Positions 27,823-37,483 of a DNA stretch of 64,000 nt are shown one piece after another. The position numbers and the translations under genes are program-made. This stretch comes from an uncultured Bacillaceae bacterium (lineage in GTDB: Bacteria > Bacillota > Bacilli > Bacillales > Bacillaceae_L). Numbering within the stretch: position 1 is the first letter of the stretch; each line of letters opens with the position of its first letter. The stretch is from assembly GCA_947497585.1 (NCBI GenBank), contig CANMHG010000005.1:62001-126000 (forward strand). The letters are read 5' to 3'. The notes under the pieces were generated by a model. That model was not told where the DNA came from. It saw only the letters and a list, made by a program, of their open reading frames with translations, and did not search any database.

Positions 27823-29133
27823 CTATTTTCTCGCTCTCGCAATTAACTTAATTGGAGTTCCTTCGAATCCAAAAGCTTCGCGAAGCCTATTTTCTAAGAA
27901 TCTTTCGTAAGAGAAATGCATTAGTTCTGGCTCATTAACAAATACCACGAAGGTTGGTGGTTTAACAGCAACTTGTGTAACATAATAGATCTTTAATCTA
28001 ACACCTTTATCAGCAGGTGCAGGGTTCATAGCAACCGCATCCATGATGACATCATTAAGAACATTCGTAGGAACACGCATTGCATGGTTTTCACTAGCTA
28101 AGTCAATCATTGGGATTAATGTATGTGTACGTTTTTTGGTTAAGGCAGATAAAAAAACAACCGGAGCATAATCTAAAAATAAGAAATGCGCTTTTATTTT
28201 TTCTTCAAATTCCTTCATTGTTTTTTCATCTTTCTCAATTGCATCCCATTTATTTACCACAATGACAACAGCTCTTCCTGCTTCATGTGCATAACCAGCA
28301 ATTTTCTTATCTTGTTCGATAATTCCCTCTTCAGCATTTAAAACTACAAGAACAACATCCGAACGTTCAATTGCTCTCAGAGCTCGTAATACACTGTATT
28401 TTTCTGTTGTTTCATACACTTTTCCTTTTTTTCTCATTCCAGCTGTATCAATGATTACATACTCTCGTCCATCGAATTTATATTTCGTATCAATGGCATC
28501 ACGGGTTGTACCAGCAATATCACTTACAATTACCCTTTCCTCACCAAGTAAAGCATTTACTAATGAAGACTTTCCAACGTTAGGGCGCCCAATCAAGCTA
28601 AATTTTATAATTTCATCATCATATTCTTCTTGTTGATTTGTTGGAAAGTTTGCTATTACAGCATCCAGTAAATCTCCAAGCCCTAAACCGTGTGAGCCTG
28701 AAATCGGATATGGTTCACCAAATCCAAGGGCATAAAAATCATAGATTTGATCTCTCATTTCAGGATTGTCCACTTTGTTAATACCTAGAACTACTGGTTT
28801 TTCAGAGCGATAAAGAATTTTTGCCACTTCTTCATCTGCACTTGTTACACCTTCACGCCCATTAGCAATAAATACGATAACATCAGCTTCATCAATTGCA
28901 ATTTCTGCCTGATGTCTAATTTGGGCAAGGAATGGCGCATCTCCAATTTCAATTCCGCCTGTATCAATTATGTTAAACTCTTTACTTAACCATTCACCTG
29001 AACTATAGATTCTATCTCTCGTTACCCCGGGTATATCCTCTACAATCGAAATTCTTTCTCCAACAATCCTATTAAATATCGTCGATTTACCCACATTTGG
29101 CCTTCCAACGATCGCAACAACAGGTTTCGGCAT
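27823..29133 (-). CDS. der: Ribosome-assembly GTPase Der (EngA)
   Basis: Der is an essential GTPase of 50S subunit assembly. The 436-residue protein has two tandem G domains: the first with [13 protein letters not shown] and NKVD, the second (from about residue 176) with [19 protein letters not shown] and NKWD. A KH-like C-terminal domain follows (about 350-436, [17 protein letters not shown]). The start has a GGAAGGGTG site. Confidence 0.96.
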   Translation of the reverse strand: MPKPVVAIVGRPNVGKSTIFNRIVGERISIVEDIPGVTRDRIYSSGEWLSKEFNIIDTGGIEIGDAPFLAQIRHQAEIAIDEADVIVFIANGREGVTSADEEVAKILYRSEKPVVLGINKVDNPEMRDQIYDFYALGFGEPYPISGSHGLGLGDLLDAVIANFPTNQQEEYDDEIIKFSLIGRPNVGKSSLVNALLGEERVIVSDIAGTTRDAIDTKYKFDGREYVIIDTAGMRKKGKVYETTEKYSVLRALRAIERSDVVLVVLNAEEGIIEQDKKIAGYAHEAGRAVVIVVNKWDAIEKDEKTMKEFEEKIKAHFLFLDYAPVVFLSALTKKRTHTLIPMIDLASENHAMRVPTNVLNDVIMDAVAMNPAPADKGVRLKIYYVTQVAVKPPTFVVFVNEPELMHFSYERFLENRLREAFGFEGTPIKLIARARK

Positions 29134-29302
29134 CTACAACACCCTTCCTTCACTATATATTAATTAGACAACCTATTTATTCGATTCTAATAAAAGTACT
29201 TTTTAAATATTGTTCCTAAACATTTAATGAATAATAAGTAACTCGTATGTATGTTGGTTCACTTTATTAAAAGGTCTTACCTATAAATTATAAGTTCCTA
29301 GT

Positions 29303-29331
29303 AAAGAAACCCTTCCGAATCGAAGAAGGGT
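29303..29331 (-). terminator. Intrinsic terminator after the yphA-yphB unit
   Basis: ACCCTTC (29309-29315) and GAAGGGT (29325-29331) form a 7-bp stem followed in minus-strand RNA by UUCUUUAC. It lies about 50 bp past the last gene of the unit and precedes der; the remaining gap to der shows no gene. Confidence 0.7.
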
Positions 29332-29383
29332 CTAACTGCTTTATTTTATCAAAAATGTAATCATTCAACAATGCTAACATATT

Positions 29384-29569
29384 TTAATGCTTGACAATGA
29401 CATAAAGGTCATCACCTAATCCATGGGCAATACCATCTAAAATTGCTTCTAAATTAGCAGCAATAAACTCCATCTCTTCTTTTGAATCACATGTAAAGAT
29501 AGCAGGTCCGCCTTTTACTTTATTAGGGTTTGTTGTTACAGCAGCTAATATATATTTCTCTAAATTCAT
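29384..29569 (-). CDS. Small capping-complex subunit for the YIEGIA protein
   Basis: This 61-residue protein (MNLEKYILAAVTTNPNKVKG then GPAIFTCDSKEEMEFIAANL) matches the short family found next to YIEGIA-domain proteins and described as their capping complex subunit. It overlaps the end of the YIEGIA gene by 4 bp (ATGA), so the two are translationally coupled and probably equimolar. B. subtilis has an equivalent small gene at this place. The biochemical role is not known to me. Confidence 0.8.
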   Translation of the reverse strand: MNLEKYILAAVTTNPNKVKGGPAIFTCDSKEEMEFIAANLEAILDGIAHGLGDDLYVIVKH

Positions 29570-30462
29570 TCCAATCTGCGCCCTTTCTTATTAGCCTTGG
29601 ACTCTGTTGGCATTCGAATTGCATTTTCAAGAGTAGGTACTTGTCCTATAATGGCAATTGCTTTCTCAATGTCTTTCTCTTGAGGTAAAACAAAAACACC
29701 AACACGTCCATCATCTAAGTCTCTTTTAGCAAGTGGGACTAGTGCGGGTGTGCCTGAGTCTCGATAAACCCCAAGTGCCGTTGAGATATCATGTAGAATT
29801 GCTTGTCGTTGACCAAGGTTCGCTATTGTAGACCGTGCATTAAAGTTTTTTGGCTTTAAGATAAAACCCATGCCATATCTTAAAACTTCTTCTTGTCTTG
29901 CTGGAATACCTATGTTCATAATATAAATATTGTCAACATATAATCCTGGCCCATCAAAACGAGGTTCTACGAATTCAATATCCACTATCTCTTTTAATCT
30001 ACTTCCAGACATTAGTCTTTTTGATACAAATATCGTTAGAATTCCAACAATAATACCTGCCCAAACATTTAGAGCTAAGTAAGCAAGTGTCGTAAAAAAC
30101 GAGGATAGTATAACTAAATAATTTCTACTTTCAAACGCAATTGCAATCCCTTCAATATACGTTTTCCCCCGAGTAACTAGTTCATATTGATCTAGTTCCG
30201 TGAGTGTATTTCGTTCCATATTGCGGACATCTCTAAATTGCGAGGCCGCAATAGTTAAGAAAGTAATCGCGGTAAACTCTTGTTCCATAATGGCTGGAAC
30301 AGCTACTGTTCCTAAGCCTGCTGCAATAAACCCAAGTGCCACATGAATAATTTTCCCATGTAGATATGTTGGATATTGTCTATAATCTGTTTTTAGCATA
30401 TAAACCCTTGTTATAATTCCAAAAAACACACCTAATAAAATTGGATATGTGTATTCATTCAT
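29566..30462 (-). CDS. yphB: YIEGIA domain membrane protein YphB
   Basis: The 298-residue protein carries the family signature TYIEGIAIAFESRNY. It has about five hydrophobic segments, four before residue about 165 (ILLGVFFGIITRVYML, HVALGFIAAGLGTVAV and later ones), then a soluble C-terminal half with KRDLDDGRVGVFVLP. I chose the ATG at 30462, 1 bp after the yphA stop, with GGAGAAA in the yphA end; the frame from 30558 would run 32 residues into yphA. Proteins of this family are linked to the spore envelope in B. subtilis; that role here is inferred. Confidence 0.83.
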   Translation of the reverse strand: MNEYTYPILLGVFFGIITRVYMLKTDYRQYPTYLHGKIIHVALGFIAAGLGTVAVPAIMEQEFTAITFLTIAASQFRDVRNMERNTLTELDQYELVTRGKTYIEGIAIAFESRNYLVILSSFFTTLAYLALNVWAGIIVGILTIFVSKRLMSGSRLKEIVDIEFVEPRFDGPGLYVDNIYIMNIGIPARQEEVLRYGMGFILKPKNFNARSTIANLGQRQAILHDISTALGVYRDSGTPALVPLAKRDLDDGRVGVFVLPQEKDIEKAIAIIGQVPTLENAIRMPTESKANKKGRRLE

Positions 30463-30463
30463 A

Positions 30464-31078
30464 TTATCCGTGTTTCTCCTTTGTTGTTTTTTCAAAGTAT
30501 GTATCAAAGTAATTGACTGAATGTTCCAGAGCACTCCAAATAAATAAAGTAAACACACTTATTGCCATTACATCAAAAAAGGAAAGGGCACCTATCTCAT
30601 AATCAAAAGGGAAATTTTTTAAAATAAACGCATAAAGTAATTCACCCTGACACGCTCCAATCATTAAACAAAGTACTCTTTGTTTCCGTTCTTTCACCAA
30701 CAAGATAGTTAGATACACCAAACAAAACACGAGCATAATTGTACGATTAAACACGACCCAAATTGGATCAAACAGTTCAAATAAATGGAAACTAACATAG
30801 GCAGTAGTTATCGTTAGCGTACAAACAAGTAAATATGCAATCTTTTTATAATTAATTTTTTCTAAGAACAGAGCTAGAATGACATAACAGCTTAGTAGAG
30901 TAATTCCTAGTGAGGCGTTTATTTTAAATATATCCGCGACAACAATTACTTTATTGGAGAAGATAATTAAAAGTAGAATGATAACTGTATATAGTAATCT
31001 TTCTTTACTTCTATTCATAAAAAATGTTGTAATAATCCAAAAAAACCAAGCAATCCAATAAAAAAAGGTACCTTCCAT
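30464..31078 (-). CDS. yphA: YphA family polytopic membrane protein
   Basis: A 204-residue, very hydrophobic protein with six or seven predicted helices (for example FYWIAWFFWIITTFFM and LLYTVIILLLIIF). It matches the position and size of YphA in Bacillus. The ATG at 31078 follows GGAGGGTGGAA. It heads the unit yphA-yphB-small subunit, with tight or overlapping junctions, which suggests one membrane complex. No catalytic motif is visible. Confidence 0.72.
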   Translation of the reverse strand: MEGTFFYWIAWFFWIITTFFMNRSKERLLYTVIILLLIIFSNKVIVVADIFKINASLGITLLSCYVILALFLEKINYKKIAYLLVCTLTITTAYVSFHLFELFDPIWVVFNRTIMLVFCLVYLTILLVKERKQRVLCLMIGACQGELLYAFILKNFPFDYEIGALSFFDVMAISVFTLFIWSALEHSVNYFDTYFEKTTKEKHG

Positions 31079-31194
31079 TTCCACCCTCCTACACTCTTCA
31101 TTATGACTCGTTTGGAATGATATTAACCCTAAAAGTTGTATAAAAAAGAGTAAGGCTTCTAATACTACCGGAATAAGAAAGGAGTGTGGATGAA

Positions 31195-31326
31195 GTGGGT
31201 AAAGACCGTCAAGAGAAAAAGTTAAAAGAAAGTAAGAGAGTCGAGTCTGATCGCGACCAATCCATTGATTATCCTGGGTCTACAAGGCTAGAAAGCCCAG
31301 AAGAGTCTAGAGAGCGTAATAAATAA
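31195..31326 (+). CDS. ypzI: YpzI family small hydrophilic protein
   Basis: A 43-codon frame on the plus strand, too short for most gene finders, encodes MGKDRQEKKLKESKRVESDR and continues DQSIDYPGSTRLESPEESRE to the stop at 31324-31326. It is highly charged with no hydrophobic segment and matches the YpzI family. The start is GTG at 31195 with AAAGGAG 10 bp upstream. An ATG at 31190 is out of frame and stops after 11 codons. It is convergent with fni and shares a terminator with it. Confidence 0.78.
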   Translation: MGKDRQEKKLKESKRVESDRDQSIDYPGSTRLESPEESRERNK

Positions 31327-31334
31327 TTAAAGGA

Positions 31335-31364
31335 TAAAAAAAACGCCCAATAAGGGCGTTTTTA
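31335..31364. terminator. Shared bidirectional terminator of ypzI and fni
   Basis: AAAACGCCC (31340-31348) and GGGCGTTTT (31354-31362) form a perfect 9-bp stem flanked by an A-run on the left and T5 on the right. It serves both convergent genes and overlaps the fni stop codon. Confidence 0.88.
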
Positions 31365-32414
31365 TCGTCTATAACTATATTTTGTTGTATCAATTCCTCT
31401 TTGATTAAGCCAATGAAAGGTTTCCCCCTTAATAATAACAGGAGCTTTTTGTAGTTCATTTATTGATCTAGTGCCTAAAGCTGTCATGATATACTTTAAA
31501 TCTGCTTTCATTTGATTGATATGCTCTATTAGTTTTTCTTGTCCTTCTTGTAGAAGTATTTTCAAGAAAACTCCTGCAAACGCTGCTGCAGAGGCTCCTA
31601 AGGCAATGGATTTTGCAATATCTAACGAATTCTGAAGTCCACCAGAACTAATAATTGGAATAGGTCTTGTCAGGTTTGACACTTCAGCGATTGATGCAGC
31701 CGTAGTGATGCCCCATTCATCAAAAAAGTCCAGTCTCCGGTTACTCCTGTTATTTTCAATACGCGCAAAATTTGTTCCTCCAAAACCACCTATATCTAGA
31801 ATCGAGACACCAATATTATCTAACTGATAAGCAGTTTCTTTACTCAATCCAAACCCCACTTCCTTAACAATCACCGGGACTTGAACTGAGTTTACTATTT
31901 TCTCAATCCTGCTTAAGGCTCCTGAAAAGTTTCTTTCCCCTTCGGGCATCGCAAGTTCTTGGATGACGTTCAAGTGAATTTGAATTCCGTTCGCCTCAAT
32001 CATATCGATTGCAGATAATGCATTATCAACTGTTGCTTCACTTCCAAGATTTGCAAATAGTACTCCTGTGGGATTAGCTTCTCTTACAACTTCATACGTA
32101 TACCTTTCACTAGGATCCTTAATGGCAGACATTTGTGATCCAACTGCCATTCCTAGACCACATTCCTTGGCCACTTCACTTAGCAACCTATTTACTTTTC
32201 TTGTCTGTTCGCCACCGCCGCCAGTCATAGCGTTGATAAAAATAGGCGAACTTATAGAAAGTTCGCCTATACTAGTCTGTAAATTAATCTCGTTTACAGA
32301 GGTATTAGGTAAGCTTTGGTGAACAAAGGTTATATCATCCAAACCATGAGTCTTATCCTGTCCTGTTGATATTGCATGTTGTATGTGTTCTAGTTTGCGC
32401 TTTGCTCTGCTCAC
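31362..32414 (-). CDS. fni: Type 2 isopentenyl-diphosphate delta-isomerase
   Basis: Fni interconverts isopentenyl and dimethylallyl diphosphate using FMN and NADPH; it supplies precursors for the menaquinone side chain. The 350-residue TIM barrel shows the FMN-site [57 protein letters not shown] and IISSGGLQN. The start is GTG at 32414 with GGTGA upstream. It follows ypfD by 12 bp. Confidence 0.95.
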   Translation of the reverse strand: MSRAKRKLEHIQHAISTGQDKTHGLDDITFVHQSLPNTSVNEINLQTSIGELSISSPIFINAMTGGGGEQTRKVNRLLSEVAKECGLGMAVGSQMSAIKDPSERYTYEVVREANPTGVLFANLGSEATVDNALSAIDMIEANGIQIHLNVIQELAMPEGERNFSGALSRIEKIVNSVQVPVIVKEVGFGLSKETAYQLDNIGVSILDIGGFGGTNFARIENNRSNRRLDFFDEWGITTAASIAEVSNLTRPIPIISSGGLQNSLDIAKSIALGASAAAFAGVFLKILLQEGQEKLIEHINQMKADLKYIMTALGTRSINELQKAPVIIKGETFHWLNQRGIDTTKYSYRR

Positions 32415-32426
32415 AATTTATCACCA

Positions 32427-33581
32427 TTATTTTAAGTCATTTAATTTATTTAACTTATCACCAATCATTTCACCAAGTTGAAAGCCTGATGGCTCTTCCT
32501 GCTGTTGTTGGTATTGGGCATAATCTGCATTAGATGTGTCTTCTTCAAGTTCTTTTATGCTTAAAGAGATACGACGTTGGTCACCATCATTTACTTCAAG
32601 AACTTTAACATTTACTTGCTGACCTACTTTTAAAACCTCTCCTGGAGTTCCGATGTGTTTATGAGAGATTTGAGAGATATGAACCAGACCTTCGACACCC
32701 GGTAAAACCTCAACAAATGCTCCAAATTGAACTAGACGTCTTACAACCCCTTCGACAACATCTCCACGGGCAATCTTTTCAGAAATGTTTTCCCATGGTC
32801 CAGGTAATGTCTCTTTAATAGACAATGAGATTCTTTCATTGTCACGATCAATTGATAATACTTTTACCTTAACCTTTTCGCCCTCCTGAACAACATCAGA
32901 AGGCTTATCGATATGATTATGAGAAAGTTGAGAAATGTGGACTAATCCATCAATTCCTCCAATATCTACAAACGCTCCAAAATCTGTTAAACGCTGAACT
33001 GAACCTTCGATGACTGATCCAACTTTTATTGCATCAAAGAGCTCTTGCTTCTTTGTTGCTTGGTTCTTTTCAACGACTGCTCTATGAGAAAGAATTACTC
33101 GATTTTTCTCACGATCTAGTTCAACAATCTTAACTGAAAGTGATTTCCCTTTATAGTCTGAGAAATCTTCAACAAAGTGTGCCTCAACTAGAGATGCAGG
33201 AATAAATCCTCTCACACCAAGGTCTACAACTAAGCCACCTTTTACAACATCTTTAACCTCAGTGTCAAAAATTTCACCTGAGTTAAATTTGTGCTCTAAT
33301 ACCTCCCATGCTTTATCAGCTTGAGCGGCTCTTTTAGACAAGATAAGCGCATCTTCTTCAACCTTGATAACTTTCAACTCTAATTCTTCGCCTTCTGAAA
33401 CAACATCACTAGCTTTTTCAACATGTAGACTTGAAAGTTCACTAATTGGAATGATTCCATCCAATTTGCTACCACTTACATCTACAAGCACTTGCTTTTC
33501 TTCTACTTTTGACACTTTACCTGTTATTACTTCTCCAACCTCTAAATCTCTTACTTCCACTTGATTCATGTCCTCGACCAT
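32427..33581 (-). CDS. ypfD: S1 RNA-binding domain protein YpfD (ribosomal protein S1 homologue)
   Basis: The 384-residue protein consists of four S1 (OB-fold) domains in tandem at about 15-80, 98-165, 187-256 and 272-343. Repeated G-F-(I/V) cores are seen, such as GGLVVDLGVRGFIPASLV, DFGAFVDIGGIDGLVHISQL and QFGAFVEVLPGVEGLVHISQ. It is shorter than the six-domain S1 of proteobacteria, as usual in Bacillus, where it is not essential. The start follows AAGGAGG. The C-terminal FQLGEMIGDKLNKLNDLK tail is conserved. Confidence 0.92.
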   Translation of the reverse strand: MVEDMNQVEVRDLEVGEVITGKVSKVEEKQVLVDVSGSKLDGIIPISELSSLHVEKASDVVSEGEELELKVIKVEEDALILSKRAAQADKAWEVLEHKFNSGEIFDTEVKDVVKGGLVVDLGVRGFIPASLVEAHFVEDFSDYKGKSLSVKIVELDREKNRVILSHRAVVEKNQATKKQELFDAIKVGSVIEGSVQRLTDFGAFVDIGGIDGLVHISQLSHNHIDKPSDVVQEGEKVKVKVLSIDRDNERISLSIKETLPGPWENISEKIARGDVVEGVVRRLVQFGAFVEVLPGVEGLVHISQISHKHIGTPGEVLKVGQQVNVKVLEVNDGDQRRISLSIKELEEDTSNADYAQYQQQQEEPSGFQLGEMIGDKLNKLNDLK

Positions 33582-33722
33582 TCCAATTACCTCCTTATAT
33601 CCCTACAGCTTTACACCTAGAAAAAAATAAAAAAAATATATGTATCCAAAGAAAGATTAATATACCTCTATTATCTAACTTCTAATAAATATATCTTTTT
33701 GTCAAGTTATTAGTACACTCAA

Positions 33723-34301
33723 TTAGGATTTTTCTAAAAGCTCCCTTATTGAATTCATAATTTCTTCGGTCGTTTCTTCTGCAGAAGCCTTTTGCTCTCT
33801 TAAACGATTCATATCAATAGGCTCACCGAATACTACTTTTAATTTACCAAATACCTTATAAGGGCCAATAATTGCACATGGGACCACAGATGCTTCAGAA
33901 CGTGTTGCAAAGAAACCAGCTCCAGCTAGCCCCTTCCCTAATTTGCCGTCTTTGCTTCTAGTCCCTTCAGGAAACAATCCTAGTACATTATCCTCTTTAA
34001 GTACTTTCAGTCCCTTTCGAAGGGCCTCACGGTCACTCATGCCTCTTTTTACTGGGAAAGCATTTAACTTAGGTACAAGTTGACCAAGTACTGGCACTCG
34101 AAAAAGCTCTTCTTTTGCCATAAAATGAATGGGTCTTGGTGTAGAAATCCCAACTATAATTGGGTCGAAGTTATTAATATGGTTAGAGCATATTAATACT
34201 GACCCGCTCGTAGGAATTTTTTCTGCCCCTACAACTTCAACTCTATATAGGGGATTGAATACGATAGAAGCTAATCCTTTTGCGAAAGAATAAAGGTTCA
34301 T
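33723..34301 (-). CDS. plsC: 1-acyl-sn-glycerol-3-phosphate acyltransferase
   Basis: PlsC acylates lysophosphatidic acid at position 2 to make phosphatidic acid. The 192-residue protein has the catalytic HX4D box in SNHINNFDP, FPVKRGMSDREA, FPEGTRSKDGKLGKGLAGAG and CAIIGPYK. One N-terminal hydrophobic patch is present for membrane association. It follows cmk by 7 bp. B. subtilis places its plsC elsewhere, so this cmk-plsC linkage is a variant order shared by several other Bacillaceae. Confidence 0.88.
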   Translation of the reverse strand: MNLYSFAKGLASIVFNPLYRVEVVGAEKIPTSGSVLICSNHINNFDPIIVGISTPRPIHFMAKEELFRVPVLGQLVPKLNAFPVKRGMSDREALRKGLKVLKEDNVLGLFPEGTRSKDGKLGKGLAGAGFFATRSEASVVPCAIIGPYKVFGKLKVVFGEPIDMNRLREQKASAEETTEEIMNSIRELLEKS

Positions 34302-34308
34302 AGTTCAA

Positions 34309-34980
34309 TCAATTCCTTTCTACAACCAAATCCATGATTCTTTCAACAACCTGATTGATCGATAAGGATGTTGTATCAATTACGACAGCATCCTCAGCCT
34401 GCCGAAGTGGCGCAACCTCTCGTTCAGAATCAAGTTTATCTCGTGTTTCAATTTCTTTCATAAGTACATTCAAATCCGATTCGTAACCCTTTGATAGATT
34501 CTCTTCATGACGTCGTTTTGCACGTTGGAGGGCGGAAGCTAATAAGAACACTTTCACCTCTGCATCAGGTAATACATGTGTTCCAATATCTCTCCCATCC
34601 ATAACGACTCCGCCATTTTCAGCTAATTTTTGCTGTCGTCTTACCATTTCTTCTCGTACTTTACGATGCTTTGCAACAATAGAAACCGAATTAGTAACTT
34701 CAGATGAGCGAATGGTTTCAGTAACCTCTTCACCATTTAGAAAGACTAATTGTCCATTTTCACTAGGCTTCAATTGAATAAGTGTATTATTCAAGGAAGT
34801 CATTAATTGTTCCTCGTTATTTAGATCATTGTTATTTTTCATAGCGATAAAAGTTAGTGCCCTATACATCGCCCCAGTATCTATATATATGTATGATAGT
34901 TTTTCTGCAATTATTTTGGCTACTGTACTTTTCCCAGCTGCTGCCGGTCCATCAATAGCAATAGATATACCTTTTTTCAT
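34309..34980 (-). CDS. cmk: Cytidylate kinase
   Basis: Cmk phosphorylates CMP and dCMP. The 223-residue protein shows the P-loop [44 protein letters not shown] and the RDKLDSERE segment. AGGAGG lies 14 bp from the ATG, an unusually long spacing, but no closer start fits. It leads a cmk-plsC-ypfD-type cluster. Confidence 0.94.
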   Translation of the reverse strand: MKKGISIAIDGPAAAGKSTVAKIIAEKLSYIYIDTGAMYRALTFIAMKNNNDLNNEEQLMTSLNNTLIQLKPSENGQLVFLNGEEVTETIRSSEVTNSVSIVAKHRKVREEMVRRQQKLAENGGVVMDGRDIGTHVLPDAEVKVFLLASALQRAKRRHEENLSKGYESDLNVLMKEIETRDKLDSEREVAPLRQAEDAVVIDTTSLSINQVVERIMDLVVERN

Positions 34981-35038
34981 GTTGAAAAATAAAACCTCCT
35001 AGTTGATTAGACTAATATGAATACAAAGTTTAAGATCG

Positions 35039-35224
35039 TTAATCATCTTCTAAAATCATTGTCTCAATCGTTTTTGTATATTTATCACCGTTAACACCTT
35101 CATAATCCTGTATTTTCGAAATATAAGGAGTTATATCACTTTGGAGTAATAACAATTGGGCAATTAATAAGAAGATGAATTGAATTATTGCTAATTTAAA
35201 AAGAATACCTTCAAATCGTTTCAT
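35039..35224 (-). CDS. ypfB: YpfB family small membrane protein (DUF5359)
   Basis: I set the start at the ATG at 35224 with TAGGAGC 10 bp upstream. This gives 61 residues: a short basic N-terminus, one membrane helix (LFKLAIIQFIFLLIAQLLLL) and a hydrophilic tail. The longer frame from 35329 overlaps ypfA and lacks a ribosome site. Position between cmk and ypfA matches YpfB; the function is unknown. Confidence 0.72.
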   Translation of the reverse strand: MKRFEGILFKLAIIQFIFLLIAQLLLLQSDITPYISKIQDYEGVNGDKYTKTIETMILEDD

Positions 35225-35282
35225 AATACAATAGCTCCTACTAGTTTTTAGTACTAGTATGTAAAAAATAATAAAAACTATA

Positions 35283-35948
35283 CTATGAACTAGGAAGCCC
35301 CTTTTTTCTAGATAGTAATTGACGCTCAAAGCAGAACTTTATTAAAAGTTGTCGTTCATTCTCTTTTACTTCAATCAATTCAAGGGAAGCTTTATCACGT
35401 TCACCATTCTCACCAGGGACTATTCTTATCACTTTACTAGTAAGCTTTAAATAACCGTACTCGCCTGAAAGTAATGGTAGAACAAACCAAGTATGAATAT
35501 GTAAGCCTGGTTTGACTTTAGAGTTATTTGGTAAGATTAAAAGTGCTCCCCCAGCACTAATATCACTTGTTACCGTAACAAATGGATTAAACTCCTTGTT
35601 CATAGGGTGAACAGCTACGTCAATTGCAGTATCAATTCGAACATATTGTCTCCTTTGTATACGGACCAACCCATCTTTGCCCGGATAAGTAAGAATAATC
35701 ATCGGAATTGTCTGCTTATATCTTCCCAGTACAGCTGTTTCAAACAAATAAACAGTGTTGTCTTTTCCAACGAAAGAAGCCCTTAATTGAGTTCCATCAA
35801 TTAAAAATACTGTTCTACCTGTTTGTTCATTAATGGGATAGTCAATGTAAAATTTATCTCCTTTTTTTTCAACCACCCTACATCTATATTTTTCACCATC
35901 AACATTGTTTATTGGTTCAAGGGTGACTGTTTCTCCTATATTTAACAA
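35283..35948 (-). CDS. ypfA: PilZ-domain c-di-GMP receptor YpfA (MotI/DgrA)
   Basis: In B. subtilis this protein binds cyclic di-GMP and then inhibits flagellar rotation. The 221-residue sequence has an N-terminal YcgR-like beta domain (about 1-95) and a C-terminal PilZ domain with both ligand motifs, RRQYVR (RxxxR) and DISAGGALL (D/NxSxxG). The start is TTG at 35948 (LLNIGETVTLEP) with only a weak GAGAGTGG site. The frame fits the family start exactly. Confidence 0.86.
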   Translation of the reverse strand: MLNIGETVTLEPINNVDGEKYRCRVVEKKGDKFYIDYPINEQTGRTVFLIDGTQLRASFVGKDNTVYLFETAVLGRYKQTIPMIILTYPGKDGLVRIQRRQYVRIDTAIDVAVHPMNKEFNPFVTVTSDISAGGALLILPNNSKVKPGLHIHTWFVLPLLSGEYGYLKLTSKVIRIVPGENGERDKASLELIEVKENERQLLIKFCFERQLLSRKKGLPSS

Positions 35949-36065
35949 AGCGAACCACTCTCTTCATCCTAAATATCTATTGATAGAATAATAAAAGTAA
36001 ACCCTACATAGTTTCTCATTGATTTACATTATTTTCATAGCCTGTACTAATATTAAATCATGGAT

Positions 36066-36101
36066 TAAAAAAAAGGGAAAGCTTTATTAAGCTTTCCCTT
36101 T
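36066..36101 (-). terminator. Intrinsic terminator after ypeB
   Basis: AAAGGGAAAGCTT (36072-36084) and its perfect complement (36089-36101) form a 13-bp stem; A-runs on the left give a U-tract in minus-strand RNA. It closes the sleB-ypeB operon. Confidence 0.88.
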
Positions 36102-36116
36102 GATTAATAATGGTTT

Positions 36117-37469
36117 CTATAATTGGCGATAAAGTGGTTCAGCGTTTTTTAATTTCTCCACTTTTTCTTCTGCGCCATTTTCAGCATTTATAAAGATTCG
36201 GTACGTATCATTATTAATTGTTCCTAAGAACTCATAGCACAATACTTCTTTTCCGATATCATTTATAATTAATGCTTCATGTTCCTCCATAACTGTAACA
36301 TTTTTATTCATTTTCTTTTTTGCCTCATCTATCGAAATAGATGGTTCAGGAATCTCTCTTTCCTTGTGAGCAACTAAATAATCTCTAGCAGAAAACCCAA
36401 CAATCCTACCATCATCAAGTGCAAGCTTCATTTTTATTGAATCTGGGTAGACTCTTACACCATCAATACTTGCTACAAATGTAAAGGCAGCTTCATTATC
36501 ATATTGTGCACTTTCAAATAAGACTTGGTCAGTAAAATTATGATCTTTTAGAAACTTCTCTGCAATATTAGAAGCTTCATTTAAGCTTACCTTTTGGTCT
36601 TTCACTTCACGGTTTTGAAGAACCCAAATTGGATATCCACCTTTTTTTGTAATATCCATAAAGGTTTCATTTTCAGCTTTAGGGTCATGGATTGTTAAAC
36701 TATAGAACCCATTGCTCGCACCCTCACCGTTTTCAGCTACAGAAATCTTGACATCTTCTTTAATGCCTAAGAATTCTCTAGCGATTTTCTTTGCTTCCTT
36801 TTCACTAATTTCTTCCCCGCTTAGACTTTCAAACTCACCGCCACCATTTCCTTTTTGCATAGTGGCCATTGTTTCTCCAAACTCAGATTCCGAATATGCT
36901 GCAACATTCTTTTCTACAGTTTCAAATCCATCAATAATTGTATTATCTGCTTGTTTTTCTCCAGAAGCTAATGCAAGCTCTACATCCATCCAACGAAGGT
37001 TATTATCAATAACTAAATGTTGAACTTTTCTTAGTTCTTTTTGAATTTCAGCAGAATTTTCATATAATTGATGTAAAGTGTCATATTCTTTTTGTGTTAA
37101 TGGTTCCTTATCCAAATTTCGCACAGCTGCACGGTAACTAAACTCTCCAACGTTTGCTAGAAATTCTTCCGTTTTATTAAAAGGGAGCAAAGTTAGAGGC
37201 AATTGACTAACATCCGTGTGTGCTTCTGATGTTATTCTCCATACTTCTGCAAGAGTCGGTGACAAAGAGTCACGTGAACTCATAGCGAGTGCTCCTCCAA
37301 TTTTATCATTTAGCAAATCTACTTGATATGTTAGATCATGAAATGCTCTTTGGTAATTATTTTCCGCTTGAATTAACACTGCATTTTTCTCCTGATGTTC
37401 CTTGTAACCCCAGTATGAGGTTCCGATAACCGTAATGGTTAATACTGTAATTAAAATACCTCGTAACAT
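36117..37469 (-). CDS. ypeB: Germination protein YpeB
   Basis: YpeB is needed to place and stabilise the cortex-lytic enzyme SleB in the spore. The 450-residue protein has one N-terminal membrane anchor (MLRGILITVLTITVIGTSYW), a helical N-domain and C-terminal PepSY-type repeats (about 220-290, 300-370 and 378-445). The ATG at 37469 follows AAAGGTGA; a GTG 6 bp earlier lies in that site. It starts 14 bp after sleB, so the two are cotranscribed, as known for Bacillus. Confidence 0.93.
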   Translation of the reverse strand: MLRGILITVLTITVIGTSYWGYKEHQEKNAVLIQAENNYQRAFHDLTYQVDLLNDKIGGALAMSSRDSLSPTLAEVWRITSEAHTDVSQLPLTLLPFNKTEEFLANVGEFSYRAAVRNLDKEPLTQKEYDTLHQLYENSAEIQKELRKVQHLVIDNNLRWMDVELALASGEKQADNTIIDGFETVEKNVAAYSESEFGETMATMQKGNGGGEFESLSGEEISEKEAKKIAREFLGIKEDVKISVAENGEGASNGFYSLTIHDPKAENETFMDITKKGGYPIWVLQNREVKDQKVSLNEASNIAEKFLKDHNFTDQVLFESAQYDNEAAFTFVASIDGVRVYPDSIKMKLALDDGRIVGFSARDYLVAHKEREIPEPSISIDEAKKKMNKNVTVMEEHEALIINDIGKEVLCYEFLGTINNDTYRIFINAENGAEEKVEKLKNAEPLYRQL

Positions 37470-37483
37470 AGTCACTCACCTTT

